Of a stretch of DNA of 64,000 bases, positions 28,479-40,023 are shown in pieces. This stretch comes from Leishmania martiniquensis. Lineage: Eukaryota > Euglenozoa > Kinetoplastea > Trypanosomatida > Trypanosomatidae. Positions within the stretch are counted from its first letter, which is position 1, and every line of letters begins with the position of its first letter. The notes below the pieces were generated by a model that saw only the letters and a program-made list of their open reading frames with translations, was not told where the DNA came from and did no database searches. Made by a program: the position numbers and the translations under genes. The stretch is from contig NC_090169.1 in assembly GCF_017916325.1 (NCBI RefSeq), positions 872,001 to 936,000 on the forward strand, read 5' to 3'.

Positions 28479-30469
28479 GGCAAGGCAGGCTGGAAAAAGG
28501 AGCCACAACACGAAAAAGAGCTCACGGGCACCGAGCGGAAACACAGAAAACGCACCGAAAGCACGTCGAGTCACAGGCCTGGCCAGTTGCCCCCAGCAAT
28601 CGTCGCACGAAGAAGAATTCAGCAGAGATGAGGTGCGTAGGTGTGTGTGCTTGTGTGCTTTTATGTGCCTGTGTGTGTGTGTGCAAGAGACCCAGCGTGT
28701 ATAATATTCCGCTGCTCTTTTTTCTCTCTGTCGCTCTTTACACGCACCCTCTTCGCCGTCCTGTAAGCGTTGGAATGGCAACGCGCGATCCCACAAAGTC
28801 GGTACTCCTCTTCTCTTTGAGCTGTCGCATTCACGTCGTCCTCCGCACGCTCGCAGAGAGACAGTCAGACAGCACAGAAACAATGCAAAAGTTCTCGGGA
28901 TAATCTGAGATGCGGTGTCGAGTGAACGTACAGGCGAACAACGAAACAAGAAGATAAAGAAAGCAAAAAAAAAGCAGGTACTACTTACACCATCGCTTCA
29001 CAGTGCTGGCACGCGTGCTTGCGCAAAAGGTGCGCGCTGGGGCGTGGGCTGCTCGCTGGTCCCGCCACGTGTAGCTCTTCCGCTCCTTCTCTCTCTATAT
29101 ACGTATAGATCTCTGCACGCAGCAGGGGTGTGTGGGGAGGGAGGGAGAGGGGGAGAAAAGGGTCCGCCGAAGAGCAAAGAAACCCGAACAATAAAAATAG
29201 ACAGCTCAGAGAGAGAGAGAACGCCGAGGCTTTTCGTTCGGCTGTTCGTTGTGGGCTTCGCGTCGTCACTCCGCGTCGGTGAGCAGATGCGGGAGAGCGC
29301 CTCACCCCCGCGCGGTCCTCTGTTGGCGTCGCTCTCTCTCTGCTTCTTTGCTCCGTGCCTGTACTCACTCGCGAGCGCCACGTCAATCCCTCGAAGACTG
29401 ACGTATGCGCGGAAGGACAAAGCAACGCGAACGTGCCAATGGAACAAAAAGCACCGGAGAAAGGAACAGAGAGATCAGCGACCTGGGAAAGGGGAAGAAA
29501 GAGAGAAGGCAAGATGGGACGAGAGGTCGCTCCTTACATCGATGTGAGATGGGAGGGGAGGGGGGCGGATAGAAATTGTGTGTCGATCTGGAGAAGGCAG
29601 GAAAGCAAAGCGGGGTGGACTCGAAACGAATTTTGGGGTCGTCACTCTTGTTCTACCGCGAGAGAACGTACCGAGAGTTAAAGCCATAAGCTCAAGTAGA
29701 GGTAGTCCGAGTAGTGTGGTTCGACTCCAACGCGCGCGGTGATGTGCGTGGCGCGTGCGTGCGGAAAAGAGGCATTGCCATCCGGAGGACGCGTGCAAAG
29801 AGAAGGTGAAAGGCGGTGGGAAAGAAAGAGTTCGCCTGCATAGCGCACAACGAGAAGGGTAGCGACATTGTGGAGGCACAAAAGCCCCGCTGCACGTCCG
29901 CCTGGCCTTCCCTTTTACCTAACTGCGCAGTGCAAGCACCCTTCGCATGCCAGTGCACCCAGCTCACTCGCGCTGGCGCGGAATCGAAGAGAATGATGGC
30001 CCGCTCGGACGTTGCAATCGAGCAAACTGCTTTGCCGCGGAGCAGCAGTAGCGGCACCGATGGGCAATGAAGATATGTTGCGTGCCGACTTTTGTTTCTT
30101 TCTTGGGCTTCTTCGGCTGTGTGGCAACCACTCAACCGTCCGCTCTCTCTTTTGGTGCCCTCGTGAACCATTGCAAGGAGCGCGGTGCCACGGCACCGCG
30201 AATATATCCGAGTTGAAAGGCCGCATCGTGCGGTGGGGATGCAAGACCTGAAAAGAGCTGTCCTCCATAGGTATAGGATGAGATGCTTAGAAGTGCTGCA
30301 GCGTAGCACACGATTCGAAACCATTTCCAGGCAGTATGTGTGCCGCGTGGTGGCTCATATCTGCGTCCCGCTCCCGCTCTGTAATCGCTGTTTTCAAGGC
30401 AGCAGAGGGAAGTCGACCGCTGCCATCAATGGTGCATCTGCTTCCAGGCATGGCGGTCCGCCTTTTCCT
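28479..30469. other. intergenic region, CCDC6-like to histone-fold gene
   Basis: This holds the histone-fold gene's 3' UTR and distal leader sequence of the CCDC6-like gene. It includes a GT repeat (28671-28682), purine-rich plus-strand tracts around 29120-29160, and a GC-rich inverted repeat at 30181-30200. No gene is seen. Confidence 0.5.
30181..30200. other. perfect GC-rich inverted repeat
   Basis: CGCGGTGCC (30181-30189) and GGCACCGCG (30192-30200) are exact reverse complements separated by two bases. In RNA this would form a very stable hairpin once the innermost pair opens. It lies 270 bases downstream of the histone-fold stop codon. Confidence 0.45.
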
Positions 30470-31546
30470 TCAAAAACGCAGGGTTGCCTGGCGCAAGCCA
30501 GACCCGGGGGGTGGATGCACGCCTGCTCGCAGCCCAGAGGCGCCGTGGAGGTGACCGTGCACCGTCGCCGACCGAGTCGCCGCTGGCGATGACTCGCTGG
30601 CGCTCTGCGCGGTATTTCTCCCTGGGCGTCCGTGAGCCGATCGGCTACGCACAGGCGGTTCTCCGTGTCGCTTAATGCCACCGTTGGTGCTTGGGGTGGC
30701 AGCGGGGTGAAGATTGCCGCCAACAACAATCGGCACTGTCGCCAGCGCGCTGGCGGAGGAGGCGACCACAGGTGGCACCACGCCGGCTAGAAACGAAAAG
30801 CGGTCGAGCAGCTGCGCCACGCGGGCGACGTCTTCGTAGGTGACGGTCTTGCGATGCCGCCTGGTTGCTTCTCCCGCCGCCATGGCCACGAGATCACGCA
30901 TCATCAGCGCCACGGCCTCACATGCGGCGGCTGTGGCATCTTTTGAGATGACAGAAGAGCTGCCCTCAAACTTGAGCAGCTCCTTTACGCGACTATGCGC
31001 GAACGCGTTCGCGTAGCCGAGAGCGTCGCTCGCATAGCGAAGGCTTTTGCCCGAGTGTGCCTGTGGCAGGGCACTCGTGCTGTCCGGACCCCCTTCCTCG
31101 TCTTCTTTCTCGACCTCATACTCGTCCTCTTCTTCCCCGCTATCGGCATCCACATCCGTCAGAAATGGCTCTTGAGCTGTGCCGCCGTTCGCCTCGACCT
31201 CTTCTTTGGCGAGGGCAGACGCGTGTGCCGGCAGACCGTGGCTTGCAGGCCATGCAATTTGTGCAGAGGTGTCGCTCCCGGGGGCACGCGTGGCCAATCG
31301 CTTGCTGTCGCCTCGCTCCGGTGTGCCGCTGTCACCACGCTCCTTCGATAGGAGCGCAGCATAGTCCTCAACGACAGCGCCGTCGTCTTCGCCGCCCTGC
31401 GATGACACAGGCGAGGTTGAGGGAGCGTATGTAGCCAAACGAGGCACAAGATAGGAAGCCAACTCCTCCTCCCCCTCCTCAAAGTCCTGCGTCGTTCCGA
31501 GCGTCTCGTCGTACGTGGCCCCCTCCATGTCGTCACCTGCAGACAT
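30470..31546 (-). CDS. histone-fold protein, NF-YC/POLE4/CHRAC-like
   Basis: This 358-aa protein has one histone fold at about 182-256. AHSRVKELLKFEGSSSVISK matches the first helix and loop of the NF-YC/POLE4/CHRAC1 group, and RRHRKTVTYEDVARVAQLL matches the second loop and helix. Such proteins heterodimerise with NF-YB/POLE3-type partners in transcription factors, DNA polymerase epsilon or chromatin remodellers. The 180-residue N-terminal part is disordered and very acidic (Asp/Glu runs at about 135-153), and the tail after 290 is Ser/Arg/His-rich. It is about twice as long as POLE4. The ATG at 31546 begins the acidic part. Nuclear location is inferred; the exact complex cannot be told from sequence. 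Confidence 0.75.
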   Translation of the reverse strand: MSAGDDMEGATYDETLGTTQDFEEGEEELASYLVPRLATYAPSTSPVSSQGGEDDGAVVEDYAALLSKERGDSGTPERGDSKRLATRAPGSDTSAQIAWPASHGLPAHASALAKEEVEANGGTAQEPFLTDVDADSGEEEDEYEVEKEDEEGGPDSTSALPQAHSGKSLRYASDALGYANAFAHSRVKELLKFEGSSSVISKDATAAACEAVALMMRDLVAMAAGEATRRHRKTVTYEDVARVAQLLDRFSFLAGVVPPVVASSASALATVPIVVGGNLHPAATPSTNGGIKRHGEPPVRSRSAHGRPGRNTAQSASESSPAATRSATVHGHLHGASGLRAGVHPPPGSGLRQATLRF

Positions 31547-34500
31547 CTTCTATGAATAGGTGGGATCGATCTATACTTACTAGGAGCCGGAACGGGCGGC
31601 ACGCGTCTTTAGAGGTAGGCCTGTGCGCAGCCAGGTTCGACCCTCGCAGAGCACACGCCCCGGCAAAGTGGTGAGTGCCGTCCAGTGCGAGCGCGGCGAA
31701 GTGGCAGAAAGGGCACGAGAAGGAGCGAGTACTTAGAGGAAAGAAGTTTGCGCCTTCAACACCCCTGTTCTCGGAGGCCCCGCCCCCTTGCCGTGTCACG
31801 AGTCATGAAGCAGGAAGGCTCCCCAGACGATTGGGCTTCATAGGCACAGAGCGCCCCCCCGTTTGGGGGACCGAAATAGGTGGAGGGGAAACCTTCCGAC
31901 GCGCGCAGGTGGGACCGCAAAAGCCTCGAGTGCGAGAGTGGCACGAGGCGACCGCGGACGTGAGACGGAGACCACACATAGGTGAGGTGCCGGGGGAGGA
32001 GGAGACGGGAGAGAGTGGCGAAGGCCCGCAAGGGGGCACTAGCGAGAGCCTCTAAGCCGCTCGCCAAGACGTCGCGCTTTAGTCGCGTTCGTGAAGTGTG
32101 TGTGTGTGTGTTTTTCGAGTGGGTAGATGCCGGTAATAGCGCGTGGGCGATCTGCGCGCATGCGCTTCTCCTCATCAAGCAGTTTACTCGTTTGTATCGA
32201 TCCATCTCTCACTCGCTGGCATCTTCGACGCTCCCTCTACCGAGTATTGGAGAGACAATAAAGCGAAAAGGTACAGACACGAACGAATCGTAGCGGCATT
32301 GAAAGGAAAGCATCGGAAGAGAAGAGCGCCTGTGGAAAATAAAAAGAGTTCAGAGGACATGGCACCACATGCCTGCACTGAAAGAGCGCCTCGAAACGAG
32401 GACAACGCGCATACCCCTTCACAAGAAAGGAGGCATTTCCAACAACAGAGAAAGAGGGCGGGGGCTTGTGCGAGTGCCATTGCACTGCGCGAAAAAAAAA
32501 AGTCCTTCATGCAGACGCACGTACACGCACACCGCCCAGCACACGCAGCCGCGAGCACATATATAGAGAGAGGGGAGGGGTGAATTCATCTCCGCAGAGA
32601 GCACACCGACACCAAAAAGCGAAACAGGTGCGCTTGTGCACACACACGCACACACACACATACAGAGAGAGGGAGAGGAGAACGTCACAAAAATACGCGA
32701 AAAAAAACAAGAGGAAAGGGTCGTGTTAGAGAGGGAGCGAAGCTCCCCTCCCCTTGCACACAAAGACGACAGGGGGCTTTCACTCTCCTCCAAAGCACAG
32801 GCATAAAGAGAGCTGCAAAAGCGCACGTGCAGTGGGCAGCGCACGCCACATCAGAGCGCACGGAGAAGAGAAGAAGGAGCACCTACAACAGGAGCCGGAG
32901 AGAACTTCGCTTCAGACTAATTGATGGTGTGACTCAAGCAATGTCTTCCAGCGCGCGCGCGACACTGTGACTGGAAAGTAGGCCACTAGTTCATTCTAAT
33001 AGGCGTGCGACACTTTTTTTCCTCTGTTGAGATTGATTTTTTTTCTGGAAGGGGGCCTTTGACAACACTGCGAAGACACAAGAAGAGGTTTCTTCATCAT
33101 TAAGCTGAGGAGCAGGAACCAATAACATGAAGCAGAGAGCGAAGCACATGAAAGGTTGTGCAATTCTATCCAAGGCCATGCATCTTCTTCAAGCCTTGAC
33201 TTTGTCTCTCTCTCTTTGCCCTATTCACGATAGGCGTGCTTTTTTTCCTCCTCACGCGAGCAAGGCGGCGCCCGGCCACAGCATACGCGTGGGACACGGG
33301 AATGCATCAAGACAACACCAGAGCGACGTTTCGGTGTAGCAAAGGATTTCGCAAGAAAGGTCAACAAGAGAAATGAAAGCGCGAAAGACACACACAACAA
33401 AAAAAGAATAGAAAAGCCGACCTCATCACCAGCACCCGTGATGCGTAACGCCTCTCCACAAGTCTGCACGCCAATTTGCTGTATGCGTTTTTTATCGTTG
33501 CCCTACTTCTGTCGCACCCCTTCCTCGCTTGAGTTCGGGTCGCCCACGACGCCTCTATTCCAGGTTGCGAGGCCACCAGTACGGCGAAGTACCACAGGGG
33601 AGGAAAAACACAAGATGAAACAGAAAGGCAACGGCGAACCAAAAGGCGAGAGAAGAAAAAGGGACACGGGCGGGGGGAAGGGGGAGGAAGCGGGGGACGC
33701 ACGTCAAACGACAGCGCGCAGTCTCTGCTTCCAAGACAACGAGGGATCCGATGCGAATTGTAACGGGCGCGGCGCAGCCACAGAGAACAAAGAAAGGGAA
33801 GCTGTGAAAAAAAAAGAGAGAGGGAGAGGGAAAGAACGCGCACGTGTGTATGTGGGTGGGGGGAGGGGGGAGCACAAACAGATTGTGAGAAGAAAAAGAG
33901 ACGGACAGAAACAACAGGAGGTGAAAGCAGCGAGACAGTGGTACAGAGGACAAGAGAGGAGATGGAAGAGCGAGCTGGACGCGTTCGTGGAGGCTTTTAC
34001 GGAACAAAAACACAAGCGATTTGCCTACACCCGTAGGGGGGAATGGGAAGGGGGGTAGAGAGATCAAAGAGGAATGGCAAAAATAAATTTTAAAAGGGTA
34101 CGGGGGGGTGTATTTATCTTTCTGCTGCGCCATTGCCCCTCGGTCGGCGTGCGTATCGCCATAAGAGAAAAACTTACACCGTCATGAAAGAGAGGAGGGG
34201 AGGGGCGGAGGGCTCGGAGCCGCTCGTCGAATGGGACTCCAAGAGGAGAGAGAGGGTAGGGAGGGAAAGTTCAGAGAGTGTGGCACTGACCGCCAAGATG
34301 ACTTCAAAGCACTGAAATCAAAAATAAGAAATCTGGGAAAAATGAAAGCGTTTGCGCGCAGATTCAGCTCACCAGTCATCGTCGGGAGACATTAGAGCGG
34401 CGCTTGCCTCGCAACAGAAACAGCAGGCCCTCACCCCCCCCGAAAAAAAAATTTGCTGCCCATGGGGGACGGAAGGATAACGACGAGAAGAGCGAACAGA

Positions 34501-36722
34501 ACAAACGAAGATGGGGTGGGTGAGCAGTGCTTTGCGCCGCGAGGTGTTGCATCGGCATGAGCGCCTTTTCACCAATGCGCTCGCAACCAGTTTGCTTCTC
34601 TGTTTTTTTTTCAGTGCCCAGCATCTGCGTGAGGCTTTCATGCTGCCGGTTCCTCTGCCTGTAGTATACATGCAACCCTTTTCGCCTCTTCCCCAGCTCC
34701 TCGGCTGAACAGCTGCAATTGAATTCGCCACCTTTCCTCTCAGAATGGCGCCCGCACGAGCGTTCAAGCAATTTCGTTGCACCACCGCGTAGCATCGGCT
34801 TTCTCTCTTCGTTGCCATTTCGCAGCATCCGTTCCACTTAAGCGATCGCCTCGCTTCACGTTATGTGCCGCTTTTTTGCCGGCTGTAGACGAGAAGAAGC
34901 GGTACTGTGCACAAGCGCCGGAAAGGAGAGTTCGATGCGATCGAAAGAAGAGGAAAACAAGATGAAGCCGAAAATCATTTCATAAAAACGCGGCCGGGCA
35001 GGGAGGGCGGAAAGGCGACCGATGGAGGGTCCAGGGGGAGGGAGGGCGAGGAAAGACACCCGAATGTGTGAATGGAAGTGCGACAGATGAACTGGGGCGC
35101 GACGAAGAGATGAGGAGTGTCGGCCCCTTAATGAGCACGACAGTCTCTTCTACATTCCTAATGGGGCAGGAGAGGGAGGGGGGAGCAGCTGAGAAGGCTA
35201 AGATAGAAAAAGTGACGCAGCTCGGAGAGCGGATTAGGTGAACAACGCTTCGCCACCGACACACATATTGGTTGTCACCTCACATTCGCCACCACAATTG
35301 CTTAGTTGACCGTACTCACAGCACGCAAACGCATCCTTTTTTTTTTTCATTTAGGCACCTTCTCTGATGCCACAGGTGTAACGTAATGACGCCAGCATTG
35401 CACGGCGTCGGTAGCTTCACCACAACGGTCCACCATGGGTACGAAACAGGCGCGGGTATAACAATCTCCTTCGCCGCAGGCGTCTTCGGCCGTCACTGTC
35501 CGGGAGGGGGGTTCCCGCACTACGCTGCTGAGCAGCACCACGCGGACAAGCAGAGGGCAGCTTTCATGCCGATTCTCTGTCCACACAAACTGAATAAAAT
35601 TCGGCGCGCATTTGCGTACACGTTTAGTTTTGTTTCGTTTCTCCACTTGGCGGCAGACTCTCCCGAATCGGAGATGACCGACGCTGCAGCTGAGCGAAGA
35701 CTAAATGTGTACGGAGAAGGAAGAGAAGGGATGGGGCTGGGCAGGAGAAAAAAAGGGCCGCCCGATCCTTCGGCTTGTCTCAGGGTTCGTTGCGTGCAGG
35801 AGGAGGTATCGCTAAAACCGCCGACGAGCGCCAACATATATGTGCGTGCGTGTGGAGTGGGTGTGGGTGTGGGTGTGTAGGCACAGCGCCAAAGCGGCAA
35901 ACAGAGAAGCGACAAGGGTTGTCCTCCAGCCCCCCCCGCGCCGTCTTTGCTCCAGTGAAAAGAATGAAAGCAGAGGAGATCGCTGCAGAGAAGAGAACGG
36001 CAAAGAGCCTTAGAGAGGGGCCCATCGTAACACCCACCACCCTGAGCGCCACACGATCGATTATCGAAGGAAACCGACTCATTCTATGACAACTAATTGA
36101 TTAACGCGTGCACGCGCAGCCCGCGAGCAGGATGCGAGCCACATGTCAAGCCACACCGAGTCAAACAATGAAGTAGGAGCAGACAATCATGAACATATTG
36201 CCTCCATACGAGTGGAGATTAAGGCAGACGAGGGTCAAGAGGAGAAAGAGGAGAAGGGGACGGGGCCCCCCGCAGAAAGCGGCAGATACGACGAGGGTGT
36301 CGACGTGCACTGAATAACACAGAAAAACATACGACCATAAGATGCACAAATGCCATCCGTTACACAGAAAAAAAACGAAGCTAACATATCCGATAAGCTA
36401 AGCCAACAAAAGCACACACGCGACAGGGCCAGCGATTCCACCCCGCCCCTCCTGTCCTCAGTAACAGTATCACCTGACAAATGGCTAAAACGCCGCCCTT
36501 GGCAATGGAGCATTGCTCGCATCCGGCAATAGCGCACCAACTAAGCTCACAGGTATCCTTATCCCATCTCCCACCTTCCATGTCAACAGCAGCGCCTTGA
36601 GCACAACAGCACCACCGCAGAATCTGCAACAGAACCTAAACGCACGCACCATACGCACAATGGTACGCACACCCTTGCAATCCACCTCCCCGCAAAGCCG
36701 CCGCACTCTTATACGCCCTTCG

Positions 36723-38134
36723 AAGCGACTCCATAGCGGGACGCATACAAGTCCGCTTCACCACCCCATCCCTCCTGTCGCACGGCAGCGGGCCCCCCTC
36801 CCTTTTACCGCAAGCACCAGCCGCCTGGCCTACAAGCCAGCTGCACGTCCGCCGGGACACGCTCCCCTCCCTCGTCCCTCTCCTTCGGATGCCTGCTGCG
36901 AGGCAGGTGCCACAGGAACTCAAGCCGCCGGCACGCCGACGGTGCACAAGCACGACGCCCGCCAGCTCCAGGCCACAGCCCTCGCAGACCCCGTGCTCGG
37001 CCGGCGCGCCGTGCACCACTCCCTCACCCACCTCCACCAGCGGCAGCGCACGCTGCCCTCGTCGTGCTTTCGGCACCCCCGCCTCATCCGCGCACCCCGG
37101 CAGGATGTCGGAGACGCCGCACCCCCTCTGCCCACACGCACTCCGGCGTTGCTCGGCATCGAGGTCCTCGCGCACTTTCGCGCCCGGGGGGCTGTTCCAG
37201 TGCAATGTTGCCGTCGACGAGAGGGGGGCACGCTCTCTGCATCACGCATCTCCACCGAGGTCACAGGCAAGGGGAGGAGGGGGCGCGGCCACATGGCGTG
37301 CCCGTATGCGCCGCCACAGACGGGGCATCGCGGCGCGTCTGCCGCGCAGTCGGTAGAGCGCCGGCCACAAGCGGCCCGAGAACCGCGCGCAGCACACCAG
37401 CCACAGCGCAGGCACCGCAAACCCCCAAGAGAAGCGCCAAGCACAGGTAGACATCCTGGGTGTGGGTGCGGGTGTGTGTTTAGGAGGGAGGGGGCAGTGT
37501 CAGAGAGCGACTGCAGCAGCAGGCAGCACACCATCTCCACTCCAGCTCGGCGCGGCGACAGACACCCGCCGTCCCAGGTATCCAGCCTGCGAGCAGGGGC
37601 GCCTGCGGAACGGGCCGAGAACCGCCTCCTGTGGCCCCGAAAGCTCCGCCCCATCGCTCTCCTGGTGTCCGACGGATGCCGCCAAGCAGCTCATGTCGTA
37701 GCGCGTCGCACCGCGTATCGCGCGGCTCCGCTGGATGTCGGCCGGCCTCACAGCTCGGTGGCCAGATCCGCCAGCCATGCAGCTGGAGTCCACGACTTCG
37801 GCACCACCGATGCGGCAGGCGTGTCCGCGTCGTCCCTGGCCGCCACTTCGCACTCGCCACAGACGCACGCAAATGAGAGGCGCGCGCGCCGGACCCGCAG
37901 CTCCACCGCTGACCTCACCCAAGGCATCGCACGATGCCGCCTTCCTCCGTCGCAGAGCCAGTGTACGGCGCCACGGGGAGGGGGGAGCGAGTCGGTCACA
38001 GCAGCCGCAGCGGCCGCTGTCTTTTTCTCTGCTTCGCTTGTGTCAGCCGGTGACGTCACCGTAGCCGAGGGCCGGCACTTTCGCCTATGGCGGCACACGC
38101 GGTGCGAGAGCAGCCGGCGAGGAGACGAAGGGTG
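36723..38134 (+). mobile_element. 1.41-kb repeat, copy 1 (possible degenerate retroposon)
   Basis: This sequence is repeated at 43501-44909 in the same orientation. The differences I see are substitutions at 36729 and 36829 and three extra bases around 37105-37109; borders are abrupt. One plus-strand frame stays open through the whole unit in both copies (617-aa frame 36513-38366 here), and the 3-base difference keeps it open. Weak, by-eye resemblance to blocks of non-LTR reverse transcriptases can be suggested (LRPIALL...VVARR, then RSSTADLTQGIA, then AAAVFF), so it may be a decayed ingi/DIRE-type fragment. Other frames on both strands are also fairly open, so the coding claim is uncertain. 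I see no target-site duplication or A-tail. Confidence 0.55.
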
Positions 38135-38189
38135 GGCGAAGAGTCAGAGGAGAGAGCAACGAAGGGATACTAGTGAGTGGGCCCATGGA

Positions 38190-38214
38190 GGGAGATGGGG
38201 GTGGGGGTGGGGGG
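38190..38214 (+). other. G-quadruplex-forming motif at the repeat edge
   Basis: G runs at 38190-38192, 38197-38201, 38203-38207 and 38209-38214 have loops of four, one and one base. The motif starts 56 bases beyond the end of the 1.41-kb repeat copy 1. Confidence 0.6.
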
Positions 38215-40023
38215 TTGATGGCGGGAAGAAAAAAAGGCTACCCACCCGAGCAAGACGAAATGGACAACGGGGGAGGGGTCGGAAGGGTGAAATTGTCAAA
38301 GTGTGGCAGAGAGTGCGAGTACTTGGGGAGGGAGTGAAGGTGTATCATACACGCGCAGAGGCATAGGTTCAGAATAAAAACTTAGAGACAGTCAAGACAG
38401 TGGCGTAAAGGAGAGAAAGAGAGAGGGAGAGAGAGCGGTTCAGATGAGAAGCAGCGGAGACACGCACCAGGACGGCTTGGGTAAGAGAGAGAGAGAAAGG
38501 TGAGCAGCAGCGTTGGTGATGTTCACAATGATGAGGCGCAGAGAGACCTGCAGAAAGCCGCTACGCTCTTCTTTTCTTTTCCACCTCAATTTTTTGGTTT
38601 CTCTCTCTTTCTGTGCCCCGCCTCGTCCCGGTGCACTGACAGCGGCCTCCACCGTGAAGGTACCGGGAAAAAAAAACGGAAGGAAACGAGTGCAAAGGCA
38701 GTAAGAGAGTTGGGGTGTCCGTTTGCCTGAAACAAAGATACGAGTCGAAGAGACTGTCATCAGCACCCTCCAGCAACGCCGAAGGGGGAAAAACGATTCT
38801 AAGAGTCTAAGGTGAAGCAACAACAAATGAGAAGCGTCACCGTCTGCAACGTGCAGTGAGCAGTAATTAAGACCTCTTAAAACGACGCCCAAAATTCGCC
38901 CAGCCCACTCCGCATCGTCTCAAGGCGACTGCACGTTTCTTTTCTGGTCAGTGGCAGGCCTTTAGAAGTTCGCCTCATGGCCTTCCTCGCCTTCCCCACT
39001 CTCTTCTCTCACTCTCCTCTTCCTTTTTTCCTTTTCACTGTGGCGTTCACACTTGGCCCTGTATGCTTCCCATAGTGGTGTCTGGTGGTGGTGTACAGAT
39101 GCAGCTCTCCGCGGCAGCGCGCTCCTTGGCAAGCAAAAAAAAATGTGTGCAACCCGCGCACGCGTTCTTCTCCATCGCGAGCTGACAAGATATAGGATAA
39201 GTCACTCCACCCAGGTGCATACGTTCGCGCAAAGGGAAAAAGGCGTCTATCATGCCGGGCATGATGCCATGGGTGCTTTACCTAGGCGAGAGAAGCGCAC
39301 GCAAGCAGGAAAAAAGAGAGGGGGAGAGAGCGACAAGAAGAGGCGCAAACGCGTAAGCGCGCTCGCGCAAAGGCACTAGCGTGGCCAGAGAGAGAGATGG
39401 ACGGCGAGACGCACCAACAGGAACATACAAAAAGCACCTTAGCAGCAACACGAGTGCGCCTGTTGAGGTGGCGAAGAGCAGATGAGCAGAAAAGCGAAAG
39501 AGCAACGAAAAACACGTGATGGAGATATAGGAGAGGGGAGGGTGGCGAGGTAGGCCAGATCTCAACGAAGAAAAGGGCGAAGAGCACAGTAGTGTGCCTA
39601 TCAGGGGTTAGAGCGGCGGAAAGTGATGCGAGCCAACGCGTGAAAGAGCACTTCTTCCAGCATGGCAAAGCGCAGAGAAGCCACACACAAAAAAAGGGAG
39701 GAAAGGGCGAATGCACTCCTGACGTTGAAGGGTAGAAAAATAAAAGCTCGCCACACGAATGGAGGCAAATGGGGGGAGTGAAGGAAGAGGGGAGGGGAGG
39801 GGGGAAGGTGGCGGGAGCATGGCGTTGCCGATATTGCAGCCTTCTCTCCCCTCTCTGGAAGTGGGCAAGGTAAAGAGACGGATGACGGCTAGGCAACAAA
39901 AGAAAAAGGGGACGGTGAGGATATGCGAAATTCCCTCAGCTCTGAGTCGAAAAGGGAGCCAGCAGAAACAAGCAAACAAAAAAAACACCCCCAACCTTCG
40001 CTCCATCGCCGGCTGCTAAGCGT

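Larger units (their letters stand above)
31547..40023. other. 8.5-kb gene-free interval
   Basis: I find no credible gene here, although intergenic gaps elsewhere in the window are 0.8-2.6 kb. Much of 31.9-35.9 kb and 38.2-39.9 kb is purine-rich on the plus strand, giving many pyrimidine tracts on the transcribed strand. Short tandem repeats lie at 32095-32111 and 32641-32661, and a (GTGGGT)-like stretch at 35857-35878. The segment of about 36.1-38.13 kb is different: C-rich on the plus strand and containing repeat copy 1 (36723-38134). A G-quadruplex motif follows at 38190-38214. Confidence 0.6.

Noticed and set aside
29718..29728. tRNA B-box-like sequence (GGTTCGACTCC)
   Set aside because: The T stem pairs at only three of five positions and no cloverleaf can be formed.
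34376..34837. 153-codon minus-strand frame in the gene-poor interval
   Set aside because: Composition shifts to Phe/Ser/Leu-rich splice-tract sequence and two other frames are equally open.
35857..35878. Telomere-like GTGGGT repeats
   Set aside because: Kinetoplastid telomeres are TTAGGG; this is a short imperfect GT/GGG microsatellite inside a gene unit.
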